Shown here piece by piece: positions 18,349 to 27,073 of a stretch of 64,000 nt of DNA. The DNA lies in the NCBI RefSeq assembly GCF_900172375.1, contig NZ_FWFS01000012.1, positions 62,001-126,000 on the forward strand, written 5' to 3'. The number at the start of each line of letters is the position of its first letter. Position 1 is the first letter of the stretch. Origin of the DNA: Aquimixticola soesokkakensis (GTDB lineage Bacteria > Pseudomonadota > Alphaproteobacteria > Rhodobacterales > Rhodobacteraceae). The notes below the pieces were generated by a model. It was not told the DNA's origin, searched no databases, and saw nothing but the letters and a program-made list of their open reading frames with translations. Position numbers and translations under genes: made by a program.

Positions 18349-19863
18349 ATGGCACAGATCATCCCCGATTTCGACACTTTCGCCGCCGGATATGAGCGCG
18401 GCGAAAATCAGGTGGTTTACACCCGCCTTGCCGCCGACCTCGACACGCCGGTCTCCATCATGCTCAAGCTCGCTTCGGCGCGCAAAGACAGTTTCATGCT
18501 GGAATCGGTGACAGGCGGCGAGGTGCGCGGGCGCTATTCGATCATCGGGCTCAAACCCGATCTGATCTGGCGCTGTCGTGGCACCCATGCCGAACTCAAC
18601 CGTCAGGCACGCTTTGACGAGGACGGGTTTGTCGCCTGTGACGCCGATCCGCTGACCTCGCTGCGCGCGCTGATTGCGCAAAGCCGCATCGCCCTGCCCG
18701 ACGATCTTCCTGCGGCCAGCGCGGGACTGTTTGGCTATCTGGGCTATGACATGATCCGCTTGGTCGAACATCTGCCCAACGTGAATCCCGATCCGCTGGG
18801 CCTGCCCGATGCGATGCTGATCCGCCCGACGGTGGTCGCGGTTCTGGACGGGGTCAAAGGCGAGGTGAGCGTGGTTTCCCCCGCTTGGGTGGACTCAAAC
18901 CTGTCGGCGCGCGCGGCCTATGCCCAAGCCGCCGAGCGGGTGATGGATGCTTTGCGTGACCTCGACAGCGCGCCTGCCGATGCCTCCCATGATCTGGGCG
19001 ACGCCTATGTGCCCGCCGAACCGACATCGAATTTCACCCATGACGCCTATCTAGAAGCCGTTGAAAAGGCGAAAGAATACATTCGCGCAGGGGATATTTT
19101 CCAGGTGGTGCCGTCGCAGCGGTGGTGTCAGGAATTCCGCCTGCCCCCCTTTGCGCTCTATCGTTCGTTGCGCCGCACCAACCCCTCGCCGTTTATGTTC
19201 TTTTTCAATTTCGGCGGCTTTCAGGTGATCGGCGCCAGCCCCGAAATTCTGGTGCGCGTCTTTGACGGCGAAGTCACCATTCGCCCCATCGCCGGTACCC
19301 GTCCGCGCGGCGCCACGCCCGAAGAGGACCGCGCCCTGGAAGCGGATCTTTTGTCGGACAAAAAGGAACTGGCCGAGCATTTGATGCTGCTGGATCTGGG
19401 GCGCAACGATACGGGCAAAGTGTCCAAAATCGGCACCGTGCGCCCGACCGAAGAATTCATCATCGAGCGCTACAGTCACGTCATGCACATCGTGTCCAAC
19501 GTGGTGGGCGAGCTGGCCGAGGATCAGGACGCGCTGTCGGCGCTGTTGTCGGGCCTGCCCGCAGGCACCGTATCGGGCGCGCCCAAAGTGCGGGCGATGG
19601 AAATCATCGACGAATTGGAACCCGAAAAGCGCGGCGTCTACGGCGGCGGTGTGGGATATTTTTCCGCCGGTGGCGACATGGATATGTGCATCGCGCTGCG
19701 CACGGCGGTCGTGCAGGACGAAAAGCTCTACATTCAGGCGGGCGGCGGTGTGGTCTACGACAGCGACCCCGAAGCCGAGTACATGGAAACCGTCAACAAA
19801 TCCAAAGCGATCCGCAAGGCGGCCGAGGATGCCGGGCTATTTGCCCGCCACGGCAACCGCTAA
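18349..19863 (+). CDS. trpE: anthranilate synthase component I
   Basis: A 504-residue chorismate-utilising enzyme making anthranilate, the first step of tryptophan synthesis, with TrpG supplying ammonia. The N-terminal half holds the tryptophan feedback region (LESVTGGEVRGRYSIIG). The C-terminal half has the catalytic IAGTRPRGATPEED, LLSGLPAGTVSGAPKVRAME and KRGVYGGGVGYFS motifs. A reversed deacetylase gene separates it from trpGDC, so trpE and trpGDC cannot share one simple operon. Confidence 0.96.
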   Translation: MAQIIPDFDTFAAGYERGENQVVYTRLAADLDTPVSIMLKLASARKDSFMLESVTGGEVRGRYSIIGLKPDLIWRCRGTHAELNRQARFDEDGFVACDADPLTSLRALIAQSRIALPDDLPAASAGLFGYLGYDMIRLVEHLPNVNPDPLGLPDAMLIRPTVVAVLDGVKGEVSVVSPAWVDSNLSARAAYAQAAERVMDALRDLDSAPADASHDLGDAYVPAEPTSNFTHDAYLEAVEKAKEYIRAGDIFQVVPSQRWCQEFRLPPFALYRSLRRTNPSPFMFFFNFGGFQVIGASPEILVRVFDGEVTIRPIAGTRPRGATPEEDRALEADLLSDKKELAEHLMLLDLGRNDTGKVSKIGTVRPTEEFIIERYSHVMHIVSNVVGELAEDQDALSALLSGLPAGTVSGAPKVRAMEIIDELEPEKRGVYGGGVGYFSAGGDMDMCIALRTAVVQDEKLYIQAGGGVVYDSDPEAEYMETVNKSKAIRKAAEDAGLFARHGNR

Positions 19864-19870
19864 GTCAGGT

Positions 19871-19919
19871 CGCGACAAAACGGGCGTGTCAGAGTGATCT
19901 GCACGCCCGTTTTGTCGCG
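19871..19919. terminator. perfect 18-bp hairpin between convergent trpE and deacetylase gene
   Basis: CGCGACAAAACGGGCGTG pairs perfectly with CACGCCCGTTTTGTCGCG, leaving a 13-base loop. It lies between two convergent genes and probably works as a bidirectional terminator, though there is no separate T tract. Confidence 0.7.
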
Positions 19920-19960
19920 CCTGTCGGGCGCGCGCAAGAGGGGGCGCCTGTCGGGCGCGC
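19917..19960 (+). repeat. 17-bp direct repeat after the trpE hairpin
   Basis: GCGCCTGTCGGGCGCGC occurs twice (19917-19933 and 19944-19960), offset by 27 bases. The first copy overlaps the end of the hairpin. Each copy contains a GCGCC/GGCGC palindrome. Confidence 0.7.
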
Positions 19961-19965
19961 AGGGG

Positions 19966-21558
19966 TCAGTCGTCGCTCAGGACGGCGGAAACCGGTGCCA
20001 TCGCCACGGTGGAGGCGCGGTTGCCCAAGGCCCATTCGGTCAAGGCGGTGAGCGTGTCGGGTTTGAGGCGACCGATCATGATCACCCGCTCGCCTGTGCC
20101 CGCGCGAAACGCCGCCTGATCCAGAAAGCGTTTCATTGCGGCGACATTCTGCCCGGCCCCGTCAAAGTCGCGAAACACGATTTCCGCGGGAACACCGGCG
20201 CGCTGCGCTTCCTGAATGACCGCATTCAACCCGCGCGCATAGGTGACAAGCGCGCGGCCCGATTGCTTGGCTGTGGCGGCGATCTGTTCGGCAAGGAGGC
20301 GGTTGGCCTGATAGCTGCCCGAGGGCGCATCGAGAAAGCCCAAGGACTCGGGCACGAGGGTCTGCGCGCGTTCCAGCACCATCGCTGCGTCCTGTGCCGA
20401 TGCCCCATCGGGCATATCCACGCGCGCCAGCACTTCGAGACCGGCGTTGCGGTAGTCGGCCATGCGGGCTTGCGCGTCCGGATCGGCGATGTCGACCGCC
20501 ATGGTCACCGGAAACGGCAGATCCGCCAGTTGGCTGGAGGTGAGGGTCATGTCGCCCGTATCCAGCAACACCACCGCCATATCCGGTTGCCCCGACACAT
20601 TGCGCCACTCCGAGCGGAACATCTCGAAAGCGCCGATTGCGCCGTCAACGGCCCCTGTCTCTGTCGGGGCCGACACAGTAGGCAGGCGGTCTGTCACCAC
20701 ATTGCTGGCCAGATTGCCAAAACCGCTGGATGCTTGCGTGCCCAAACGGCTGTCGCCTTGCAGGTCGAGCGTGGGCTTGGCTGCAAGCTCGAGTGGCGCG
20801 GGCTGGTCCTGCGCGGTAGCGGCCTCGGCCGGCGCGGGGGTCTCCATCAGGTCTGCGTCGCCCGCAACATTGGCGTCGAGCGCCGTTTCGCCCTCCCCTG
20901 CGCTGAGCGTCTGCGCGGGGAGCGGTTGCGCCTCAGGGGCGAGTTGCGGCTCTTGGGGGGCGCGCGGCGCATCGCTTGCGACCAGCGGCGCGGTATCGAG
21001 GCCCGGGGGGGGAGGTTCGCTGGCTTGCGGGGTCGCAAGGACCGGTTCCAGCGGTTCGCCGGTCGCAGGCTCCGCGTCGGGCACGGGCGCGACAGGGTCC
21101 GCAGGGGCGGCACCGACCTCGGGCGCGGCCTCGGGGGCCTGCGGCATCTCGGGCATGTCGCTATCGCGTGGTTCGGGGGTGTCGACCGTTTCCATCGCCG
21201 CCGAGCGCGACGGCTCTGCGGCCACATCGCGGGCTGTGAGGGCATCCTCCGGCGCGTTCTCCGGCGCGTTCTCCGGCCCGTTGTTGTTCGCCGCGTCGCC
21301 CGCCGCGTCGCCGGCTTGATCCTGCGCGGCGTCGTTCGCCAGCGACAGGGGCGGTGATTCGGGGGCCTCCGGCGCCTGCGGGCTTTGCTCTTGCGCACCT
21401 GTGTCGGTCTGCGCGGTCGCATCGGGGGCGCGCTGCGCGTCGCGCTGAGCCCCTGCGGGCGTCACCTGAACGATCGGCAGCGCCTGATCGGCCACCGCAC
21501 CGACGACCACGCCCACCACTGCGCCCCACACAAGGCCTGAGATCATCCCGCTCGCCAT
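19966..21558 (-). CDS. divergent polysaccharide deacetylase family protein (YibQ-type)
   Basis: A 530-residue protein with an N-terminal membrane anchor (residues 4-27). A long, low-complexity Pro/Ala/Glu-rich linker follows (about 30-260, probably unstructured). The C-terminal deacetylase-like domain carries [20 protein letters not shown] and [10 protein letters not shown]. The YibQ branch is thought to act on the cell envelope, but its substrate is unknown. It lies in reverse orientation between trpE and trpG; a trpE-yibQ-trpGDC arrangement is known from Rhodobacter sphaeroides. RBS GGAGGA precedes the ATG. Confidence 0.85.
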   Translation of the reverse strand: MASGMISGLVWGAVVGVVVGAVADQALPIVQVTPAGAQRDAQRAPDATAQTDTGAQEQSPQAPEAPESPPLSLANDAAQDQAGDAAGDAANNNGPENAPENAPEDALTARDVAAEPSRSAAMETVDTPEPRDSDMPEMPQAPEAAPEVGAAPADPVAPVPDAEPATGEPLEPVLATPQASEPPPPGLDTAPLVASDAPRAPQEPQLAPEAQPLPAQTLSAGEGETALDANVAGDADLMETPAPAEAATAQDQPAPLELAAKPTLDLQGDSRLGTQASSGFGNLASNVVTDRLPTVSAPTETGAVDGAIGAFEMFRSEWRNVSGQPDMAVVLLDTGDMTLTSSQLADLPFPVTMAVDIADPDAQARMADYRNAGLEVLARVDMPDGASAQDAAMVLERAQTLVPESLGFLDAPSGSYQANRLLAEQIAATAKQSGRALVTYARGLNAVIQEAQRAGVPAEIVFRDFDGAGQNVAAMKRFLDQAAFRAGTGERVIMIGRLKPDTLTALTEWALGNRASTVAMAPVSAVLSDD

Positions 21559-21838
21559 ATCCGTCCTCCGGCTTGCGCTTGGACCGTTATGTTACGGCCT
21601 GATTTGCGCCACTGTCTCGCTGCCCGCCACCGACAGGGGCCCGCGCCTGCGCTGCCCTGCCTGTGATGCGCAAATTCCGCGTGAAATCCGAGGGGTGCCC
21701 TTGACCCTCACGCTCTGCTCGTGGACATGTATAGCCCGACAGCGAAGCGGGTTCATCCCCTTTCGTGACATGGACACGGCATGGACAAAGCGCAGGCCCG
21801 CGACCGCTTGGTCACGGGGGCGCGAGAAAGGGATCGCG

Positions 21839-22423
21839 ATGCTCCTGCTCATCGATAACTACGACAGCTTTACCTATAACCTCGTGCATTATCTGGGCGA
21901 GTTGGGCGCGGATGTGCGGGTCGAACGCAACGATGCGCTGGATGTGCAGGCGGCTATGGCCTTGAAACCGGACATGATTTTATTGTCCCCCGGTCCTGGA
22001 ACCCCCGATAGCGCGGGCATCTGCCTGCCGCTGATCCTGGCGGCGGCTGAAACGCGCACCCCCTTGATGGGCGTCTGTCTGGGGCATCAGTCCATCGGTC
22101 AGGCCTTTGGCGGCACCGTTGCGCGTTGCAAAGAAATTGTGCACGGCAAGATGGGCGCGATGCATCACGCCAACAAAGGCCTGTTCCACGGGCTGCCCTC
22201 GCCCTTTGATGCGACGCGCTATCATTCGCTGATCGTCGAGCGCGAGAGCCTGCCCGACTGCCTCGAACCCACCGCATGGCTGGAAGATGGCACGATCATG
22301 GGGCTGCAACACCGCAGCTTGCCGATCCACGGTGTACAATTCCACCCCGAGAGCATTCGCTCGCAGCACGGTCATGCGATGCTGCAAAACTTTCTGACCC
22401 TCGCCAAGGAGACAGCGGCATGA
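21839..22423 (+). CDS. trpG: anthranilate synthase component II (glutamine amidotransferase)
   Basis: A 194-residue class I glutamine amidotransferase that supplies ammonia to TrpE. Conserved motifs are [25 protein letters not shown], the nucleophile in [16 protein letters not shown], and [10 protein letters not shown] carrying the catalytic His and Glu. The ATG follows GAAAGGGA. The stop overlaps the trpD start (ATGA). Transcription must begin in the 280-base region it shares divergently with the deacetylase gene. Confidence 0.96.
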   Translation: MLLLIDNYDSFTYNLVHYLGELGADVRVERNDALDVQAAMALKPDMILLSPGPGTPDSAGICLPLILAAAETRTPLMGVCLGHQSIGQAFGGTVARCKEIVHGKMGAMHHANKGLFHGLPSPFDATRYHSLIVERESLPDCLEPTAWLEDGTIMGLQHRSLPIHGVQFHPESIRSQHGHAMLQNFLTLAKETAA

Positions 22424-23436
22424 GTGACAAAATGAAACCGCTGATTTTCGCCGCATCCGAAGGCCCGCTGAGCAGCGCGCAGGCCGTCGAGGCCTTTGAC
22501 CTGTTGTTTGAAGGGGCCGCGACCCAAGCCCAGATCGGCGGCTTCTTGATGGCGATGCGCGCGCGCGGCGAAAGCGTGTCCGAATATACCGCCGCGACGC
22601 AGGTGATGCGTGCCAAATGCCTGCCGGTCCATGCGCCGGAGGGGGCGATGGACATCGTGGGCACCGGCGGTGACGGGCTTGGAACATTGAATATTTCCAC
22701 CGCAACGGCCTTTGTGGTCGCCGGTGCCGGCGTGCCCATTGCCAAACACGGCAACCGCAACCTGTCGTCGAAATCGGGGTCCGCCGATGCGCTTGGCCAG
22801 CTCGGGGTCGATGTGATGTTGGGCACGGATGTGGTCGAAGAGGCCATCCGCGAGATCGGCATCGGCTTTATGATGGCGCCCATGCACCATCCGGCGATGA
22901 AACATGTCGGCCCCGTGCGTGCCGAATTGGGCTGCAAAACGATTTTCAACATCCTTGGCCCGCTCACCAACCCCGCCGGCGTGACGCGCCAGCTGACCGG
23001 TGCCTTTGCGATCGATCTGATTTTCCCGATGGCCGAGGTCTTGCAACAGCTTGGCTCGCAAAAGGCCTGGCTGGTGCACGGCTCGGACGGCTCGGACGAG
23101 ATCACCATCACCGGCGAAACCGCCGTGGCCGCGCTTGAGAACGGCACGATCACCTCGAAAACCGTTCACCCCGAGGATGCCGGCCTGCCGGTGCACCGCT
23201 TGCGCGACATTCTGGGCGGCAGCCCTGCCGAAAACGCCGCCGCGATGCGCGCGTTGTTCGAGGGCCAGACCGGTGCCTACCGCGATGCGGTTTTGTTGAA
23301 TGCGGCAGCGGCGCTGATCGTGGCCGACAAGACAAGCGACCTCAAGGAAGGCGTTGCCATGGCCAAAGACAGCATCGACAGTGGCGCGGCCCTTGGCAAA
23401 CTGACCGCGCTTGCCGAACTCACCGCCCGACACTAG
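22420..23436 (+). CDS. trpD: anthranilate phosphoribosyltransferase
   Basis: A 338-residue enzyme that transfers phosphoribose from PRPP to anthranilate. Motifs include [16 protein letters not shown] (PRPP/Mg binding), [15 protein letters not shown] and [11 protein letters not shown]. It overlaps trpG by four bases, so the two are translationally coupled. Typical length and no oddities. Confidence 0.96.
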   Translation: MSDKMKPLIFAASEGPLSSAQAVEAFDLLFEGAATQAQIGGFLMAMRARGESVSEYTAATQVMRAKCLPVHAPEGAMDIVGTGGDGLGTLNISTATAFVVAGAGVPIAKHGNRNLSSKSGSADALGQLGVDVMLGTDVVEEAIREIGIGFMMAPMHHPAMKHVGPVRAELGCKTIFNILGPLTNPAGVTRQLTGAFAIDLIFPMAEVLQQLGSQKAWLVHGSDGSDEITITGETAVAALENGTITSKTVHPEDAGLPVHRLRDILGGSPAENAAAMRALFEGQTGAYRDAVLLNAAAALIVADKTSDLKEGVAMAKDSIDSGAALGKLTALAELTARH

Positions 23437-23490
23437 CTTCTTTCATTCTTCCTGATGGCCGCTTGCGGCCCAACTGCGCAAGGCCTGCCC

Positions 23491-24297
23491 ATGACCACCT
23501 TTCTCGACAAGATCAAAGCATACAAGCTGGACGAAGTCGCGGCGCAAAAAGCGCAAATCCCCCTTGCCGAGGTCGAGGCCGCAGCGCGCGACGCCTCTGC
23601 ACCACGCGGCTTTGCCCAAGCGCTCCAAACCGCATCGCGCAGCGGGTACGGTTTGATCGCCGAAGTCAAAAAAGCGTCTCCGTCCAAAGGGTTGATCCGC
23701 GCCGACTTTGACCCGGCCGCCCTTGCAAAAGCCTATGAGGCGGGGGGGGCGACCTGTTTGTCCGTGCTGACCGACACGCCGTCGTTTCAGGGCGCGCCGG
23801 AATTTTTGAGCGCCGCGCGCAGCGCCACCACCCTGCCCGCCCTGCGCAAGGATTTCATGTACGACCCCTATCAGGTCGCGCAGGCGCGTGCCTGGGGGGC
23901 CGATGCGATCCTCATCATCATGGCCTCTGTCGAGGATTCCCAAGCCCTCGAACTGGAAGAGGCGGCATTGGGCTGGGGCATGGATGTGCTGATCGAGGTC
24001 CACGATGCGCAAGAACTCGAACGGGCGACCCTGTTGAAATCGCCGCTGCTGGGCGTGAACAACCGCAACCTCAAAACCTTCGAGACCTCGCTCGACACCA
24101 CCCGCACCCTGTCGCGGCTTGCGCCTGCCGACCGGACATTGGTCTGCGAAAGCGGGCTGAGCAGCTCGCAAGACCTCGCGGATATGGCGCAATACGGCGC
24201 GCGCTGTTTCCTGATCGGCGAAAGCCTGATGCGTCAGGACGATGTGGAAACCGCCACCCGCATCTTGCTCAAAGACCCTGTCACCGGATCGCTTTGA
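23491..24297 (+). CDS. trpC: indole-3-glycerol phosphate synthase
   Basis: A 268-residue TIM-barrel enzyme, monofunctional (no TrpF fusion). It shows [30 protein letters not shown] and [12 protein letters not shown], the conserved catalytic segments. Its TGA overlaps the moaC ATG, linking tryptophan and molybdopterin genes in one message. Confidence 0.96.
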   Translation: MTTFLDKIKAYKLDEVAAQKAQIPLAEVEAAARDASAPRGFAQALQTASRSGYGLIAEVKKASPSKGLIRADFDPAALAKAYEAGGATCLSVLTDTPSFQGAPEFLSAARSATTLPALRKDFMYDPYQVAQARAWGADAILIIMASVEDSQALELEEAALGWGMDVLIEVHDAQELERATLLKSPLLGVNNRNLKTFETSLDTTRTLSRLAPADRTLVCESGLSSSQDLADMAQYGARCFLIGESLMRQDDVETATRILLKDPVTGSL

Positions 24298-24782
24298 TGG
24301 CTGAGCTGACCCATTTCGACGCGCAGGGCCACGCGCATATGGTCGATGTGTCCGACAAGGACGTGAGCGACCGGCTTGCCGTTGCCGAAGCCTGCGTGGT
24401 GATGCGCGCCGACACGCTGGCGCTGATCACCCAAGGAACGGCAAAAAAAGGCGATGTCTGCGGCGTCGCGCGACTGGCGGGCATTATGGGCGCCAAGCGC
24501 ACGGCCGATCTGATCCCCCTGTGCCACCCGCTGCCGATCTCCAAAGTGACGCTGGATCTGGTCCCCGATGACAGTCTTCCGGGCCTGCGCATCACCGCCA
24601 CAGTGAAAACCACAGGCCGCACCGGCGTCGAAATGGAAGCCCTGACAGCCGCCTCCGTTGCGGCGCTCACGGTTTATGACATGCTCAAGGCGGCGGAAAA
24701 GGGCATGGAAATCACCGGTCTGCGGCTGTTGCGCAAAGACGGCGGCAAATCCGGCCCCTATCGTGGCGAGACGCGCGCGTGA
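24297..24782 (+). CDS. moaC: cyclic pyranopterin monophosphate synthase MoaC
   Basis: A 161-residue enzyme of molybdenum cofactor synthesis, making cyclic pyranopterin monophosphate. Motifs include [29 protein letters not shown] and [20 protein letters not shown]. The start is taken as the ATG overlapping the trpC stop; a TTG one codon earlier is less likely. It overlaps the moeA GTG start by four bases. Confidence 0.95.
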   Translation: MAELTHFDAQGHAHMVDVSDKDVSDRLAVAEACVVMRADTLALITQGTAKKGDVCGVARLAGIMGAKRTADLIPLCHPLPISKVTLDLVPDDSLPGLRITATVKTTGRTGVEMEALTAASVAALTVYDMLKAAEKGMEITGLRLLRKDGGKSGPYRGETRA

Positions 24783-25948
24783 TCGCGGTCGAGGAGGCCC
24801 GCGCCCGTATCCTCGATCTTGTGGCGCGGATGCCCTGTGAAACCGTTGGGCTTCGGGCCGCGCATGGCCGCGTTCTGGCACAAACCGCCAGTGCAACGCG
24901 CGACCAGCCGCCCTTTGCCGCGGCGATGATGGATGGCTATGCGGTGCGAGGCTGCGAGGTAGCGGCAGGCGCGCGCTTTGAGGTCATCGGCGAAGCCGCC
25001 GCGGGCCATGGCTTTGATGGCGCGCTTGCAGAGGGGCAAGCCGTGCGCATTTTCACCGGCGCGCCCTTGCCGCGCGGTGCCGATCACGTGATCATACAGG
25101 AAGATGTAGCCCGCGACGGCGATGCGATCACACTTCTGGCGGACCACGACACCCAACCCTATGTCCGCGCGCTAGGCGCTGATTTCAAAGCCGGTGATCC
25201 CCTTGCAGCGCCGCGTCTGCTCACCCCTGCCCTGCTGGCGCTTCTGGCCGCGATGAATGTCGCGCAGGTCACGGTGTACCGCCGCCCGCGCGTCGCGCTG
25301 ATCGCAACGGGCGACGAATTGGTCATGCCCGGCGAGGTGCCGAACCCTGCGCAAATCATCGCCTCCAACGCCTTTGGCCTTGCGGCGCAAATCGAGGCAG
25401 TCGGGGGCATCGCCCAGCTTCTGCCCATCGCGCGCGACACACCGGCCTCGCTCAACACCGCGCTTGATCTCGCGCAGGGTGCGGATGTGATCGTTACGAT
25501 TGGCGGAGCCTCCGTTGGCGACCATGATATCGTCGGGCGCGTGGCCAGCGCGCGCGGCCTCGAGCGCGCCTTCTGGAAAGTCGCGATGCGTCCGGGCAAG
25601 CCGCTGATGGCGGGAAAAATCGGTGAAACGCCCCTCATCGGCCTGCCCGGAAATCCGGTGTCAGCCCTGGTCTGCGGCCTCATATTTCTGGCCCCGGCAT
25701 TGCGCAAAATGCAGGGTTTAGAGGCACTTGCGCCCCAACAGAGCGCCATTCTCGGCGAAGACCTTCCCGCGAACGGCCCGCGCGCCCATTACATGCGTGC
25801 CCGCCTCAAGGGCGACAGGATCACGCCCTTTGCGCGCCAGGACAGCGCGCTGTTGAGCATCCTGAGCGAAGCAAACGCGCTTTTGATCCGCCCAGCGGAT
25901 GACCCCGCCAAACGGGCCGGCGACAGTGTCGCTTTTCTGCCGCTGTAA
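24779..25948 (+). CDS. moeA: molybdopterin molybdenumtransferase MoeA
   Basis: A 389-residue protein that inserts molybdate into adenylated molybdopterin. Motifs are [26 protein letters not shown], the MoCF-binding [13 protein letters not shown], and [26 protein letters not shown]. It starts with GTG inside the moaC stop (GTGA). Last gene of the trpGDC-moaC-moeA unit. Confidence 0.95.
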   Translation: MIAVEEARARILDLVARMPCETVGLRAAHGRVLAQTASATRDQPPFAAAMMDGYAVRGCEVAAGARFEVIGEAAAGHGFDGALAEGQAVRIFTGAPLPRGADHVIIQEDVARDGDAITLLADHDTQPYVRALGADFKAGDPLAAPRLLTPALLALLAAMNVAQVTVYRRPRVALIATGDELVMPGEVPNPAQIIASNAFGLAAQIEAVGGIAQLLPIARDTPASLNTALDLAQGADVIVTIGGASVGDHDIVGRVASARGLERAFWKVAMRPGKPLMAGKIGETPLIGLPGNPVSALVCGLIFLAPALRKMQGLEALAPQQSAILGEDLPANGPRAHYMRARLKGDRITPFARQDSALLSILSEANALLIRPADDPAKRAGDSVAFLPL

Positions 25949-26059
25949 TGCGCGAACACGCCGCAAACTCAAATAATTAACCTTTCATTCATCTCCTGAC
26001 CGCCACACTGCCCGCGACTGCGCCATCGTTTTGCGCCAAAGCCCCTTGACACATTAGGG

Positions 26060-26085
26060 GAACATGGGCAGAACAGGGGAAGAAC
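26060..26085 (+). promoter_or_regulatory. overlapping LexA operators (three GAAC half-sites)
   Basis: GAAC at 26060, 26071 and 26082, each separated by exactly seven bases, gives two overlapping copies of the alphaproteobacterial SOS box (GAAC-N7-GAAC, complement of GTTC-N7-GTTC). It lies 9 bases after a TTGACA -35-like element and about 215 bases before lexA, as expected for autoregulation. Confidence 0.8.
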
Positions 26086-26086
26086 A

Positions 26087-26269
26087 ATGATGGAACGCTT
26101 TGTCGGTGCGGCGAAGGTCGCGTGCAAAACATGGCGTTTAAAAAACAAGGCTCGATTTGCTTTGCCCCGCAAAGCCCCGCCAAGTGGCCAAGCCTGTGTG
26201 ACCGCCCATCGTCGCGGATCACGCACACCGGCCATGATACGGGGCGCGATGCGCGGCAAATCCCTATGA
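26087..26269 (+). CDS. possible SOS-controlled small basic protein
   Basis: A 60-residue frame (MMERFVGAAKVACKTWRLKN at its start) rich in Arg and Lys, beginning two bases after the LexA half-sites with GGGGAAG just upstream. It could be a leader peptide or merely lexA 5' UTR. No family is recognised, and coding character is not better than chance to the eye. Confidence 0.25.
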   Translation: MMERFVGAAKVACKTWRLKNKARFALPRKAPPSGQACVTAHRRGSRTPAMIRGAMRGKSL

Positions 26270-26298
26270 CAGAGTGCCGCTGAGAGAGGATTGACTGA

Positions 26299-27009
26299 AT
26301 GTTGACGCGTAAGCAGCTCGAATTGCTGGATTTCATCAACAAACGCGTGCAACGCGATGGTATTCCGCCCTCTTTTGACGAAATGAAGGATGAATTGGAC
26401 CTGCGCTCCAAATCCGGAATTCACCGCCTGATCACTGCGCTGGAAGAACGCGGATTTATCCGTCGTCTGCCCCACCGGGCCCGCGCTCTCGAAATTCTGA
26501 AATTGCCCGAAAGCCTTGGGGGCGTGCCCGCGGCCGCCAGCATGGGCGGGTTCCAGCCCACGGTGATCGATGGCGACCGCCCGGATACCCCTGCGCCTGC
26601 CGCTGCCAAACCTGTGGTGATCGAGGCTGTGTCCCTGCCGATCATGGGCAAGATTGCCGCCGGTGTTCCGATCGAAGCCATTTCGGATGGCGCGCTTAAC
26701 GTCGCGGTTCCCGGCTCGATGCTATCGGGGCGCGGTAACCACTACGCCCTTGAAGTCAAAGGCGAGTCGATGATCGAAGCGGGCATCAACGATGGCGATA
26801 TCGTCGTGATCCGCGAGACCTCTCAGGCCAATAATGGCGAAATCATCGTGGCGATGGTCGAGGGCTATGAAACAACGCTAAAGCGGTTTCGCCGCAATGG
26901 CGATATGATCGCGCTTGAGGCCGCAAACCCTGCCTTTGAGACCCGCGTGTTTCGCGAGGATCAGGTCGAGATCCAGGGGCGCCTTGTCGGCCTGATCCGC
27001 AGCTACTGA
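26299..27009 (+). CDS. lexA: SOS repressor LexA
   Basis: A 236-residue repressor of the DNA damage response. It has an N-terminal winged helix (residues 1-65, [18 protein letters not shown]), a linker longer than in E. coli, and a C-terminal S24 self-cleavage domain. The cleavage site is Ala121-Gly122; the catalytic dyad is Ser157 (GESM) and Lys195 (TTLKRF). RecA filaments trigger self-cleavage. The triple GAAC site upstream indicates autoregulation. Convergent with comEC. Confidence 0.96.
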   Translation: MLTRKQLELLDFINKRVQRDGIPPSFDEMKDELDLRSKSGIHRLITALEERGFIRRLPHRARALEILKLPESLGGVPAAASMGGFQPTVIDGDRPDTPAPAAAKPVVIEAVSLPIMGKIAAGVPIEAISDGALNVAVPGSMLSGRGNHYALEVKGESMIEAGINDGDIVVIRETSQANNGEIIVAMVEGYETTLKRFRRNGDMIALEAANPAFETRVFREDQVEIQGRLVGLIRSY

Positions 27010-27014
27010 TCCGA

Positions 27015-27045
27015 CAGCATCACAACGCCCCAGCATCACAACGCC
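27015..27045 (+). repeat. 15-bp tandem duplication after lexA
   Basis: CAGCATCACAACGCC occurs at 27015-27029 and again at 27031-27045, in the short gap between the convergent lexA and comEC stops. Confidence 0.7.
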
Positions 27046-27073
27046 AAAGCCGCTGTGCTTTGGGGGTGTGCCC

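Larger units (their letters stand above)
25949..26298. other. moeA-lexA intergenic region
   Basis: Three hundred and fifty bases with no firmly supported gene. It holds a TTGACA element (26046-26051), a triple-GAAC LexA operator (26060-26085) and, directly after it, a short basic open frame (26087-26269). Upstream, TTAA-N7-TTCA at 25977-25991 is one base short of a full CtrA site. Confidence 0.6.

Noticed and set aside
21559-21838. trp attenuator upstream of trpG
   Set aside because: No leader peptide with consecutive Trp codons and no terminator/antiterminator pair was visible.
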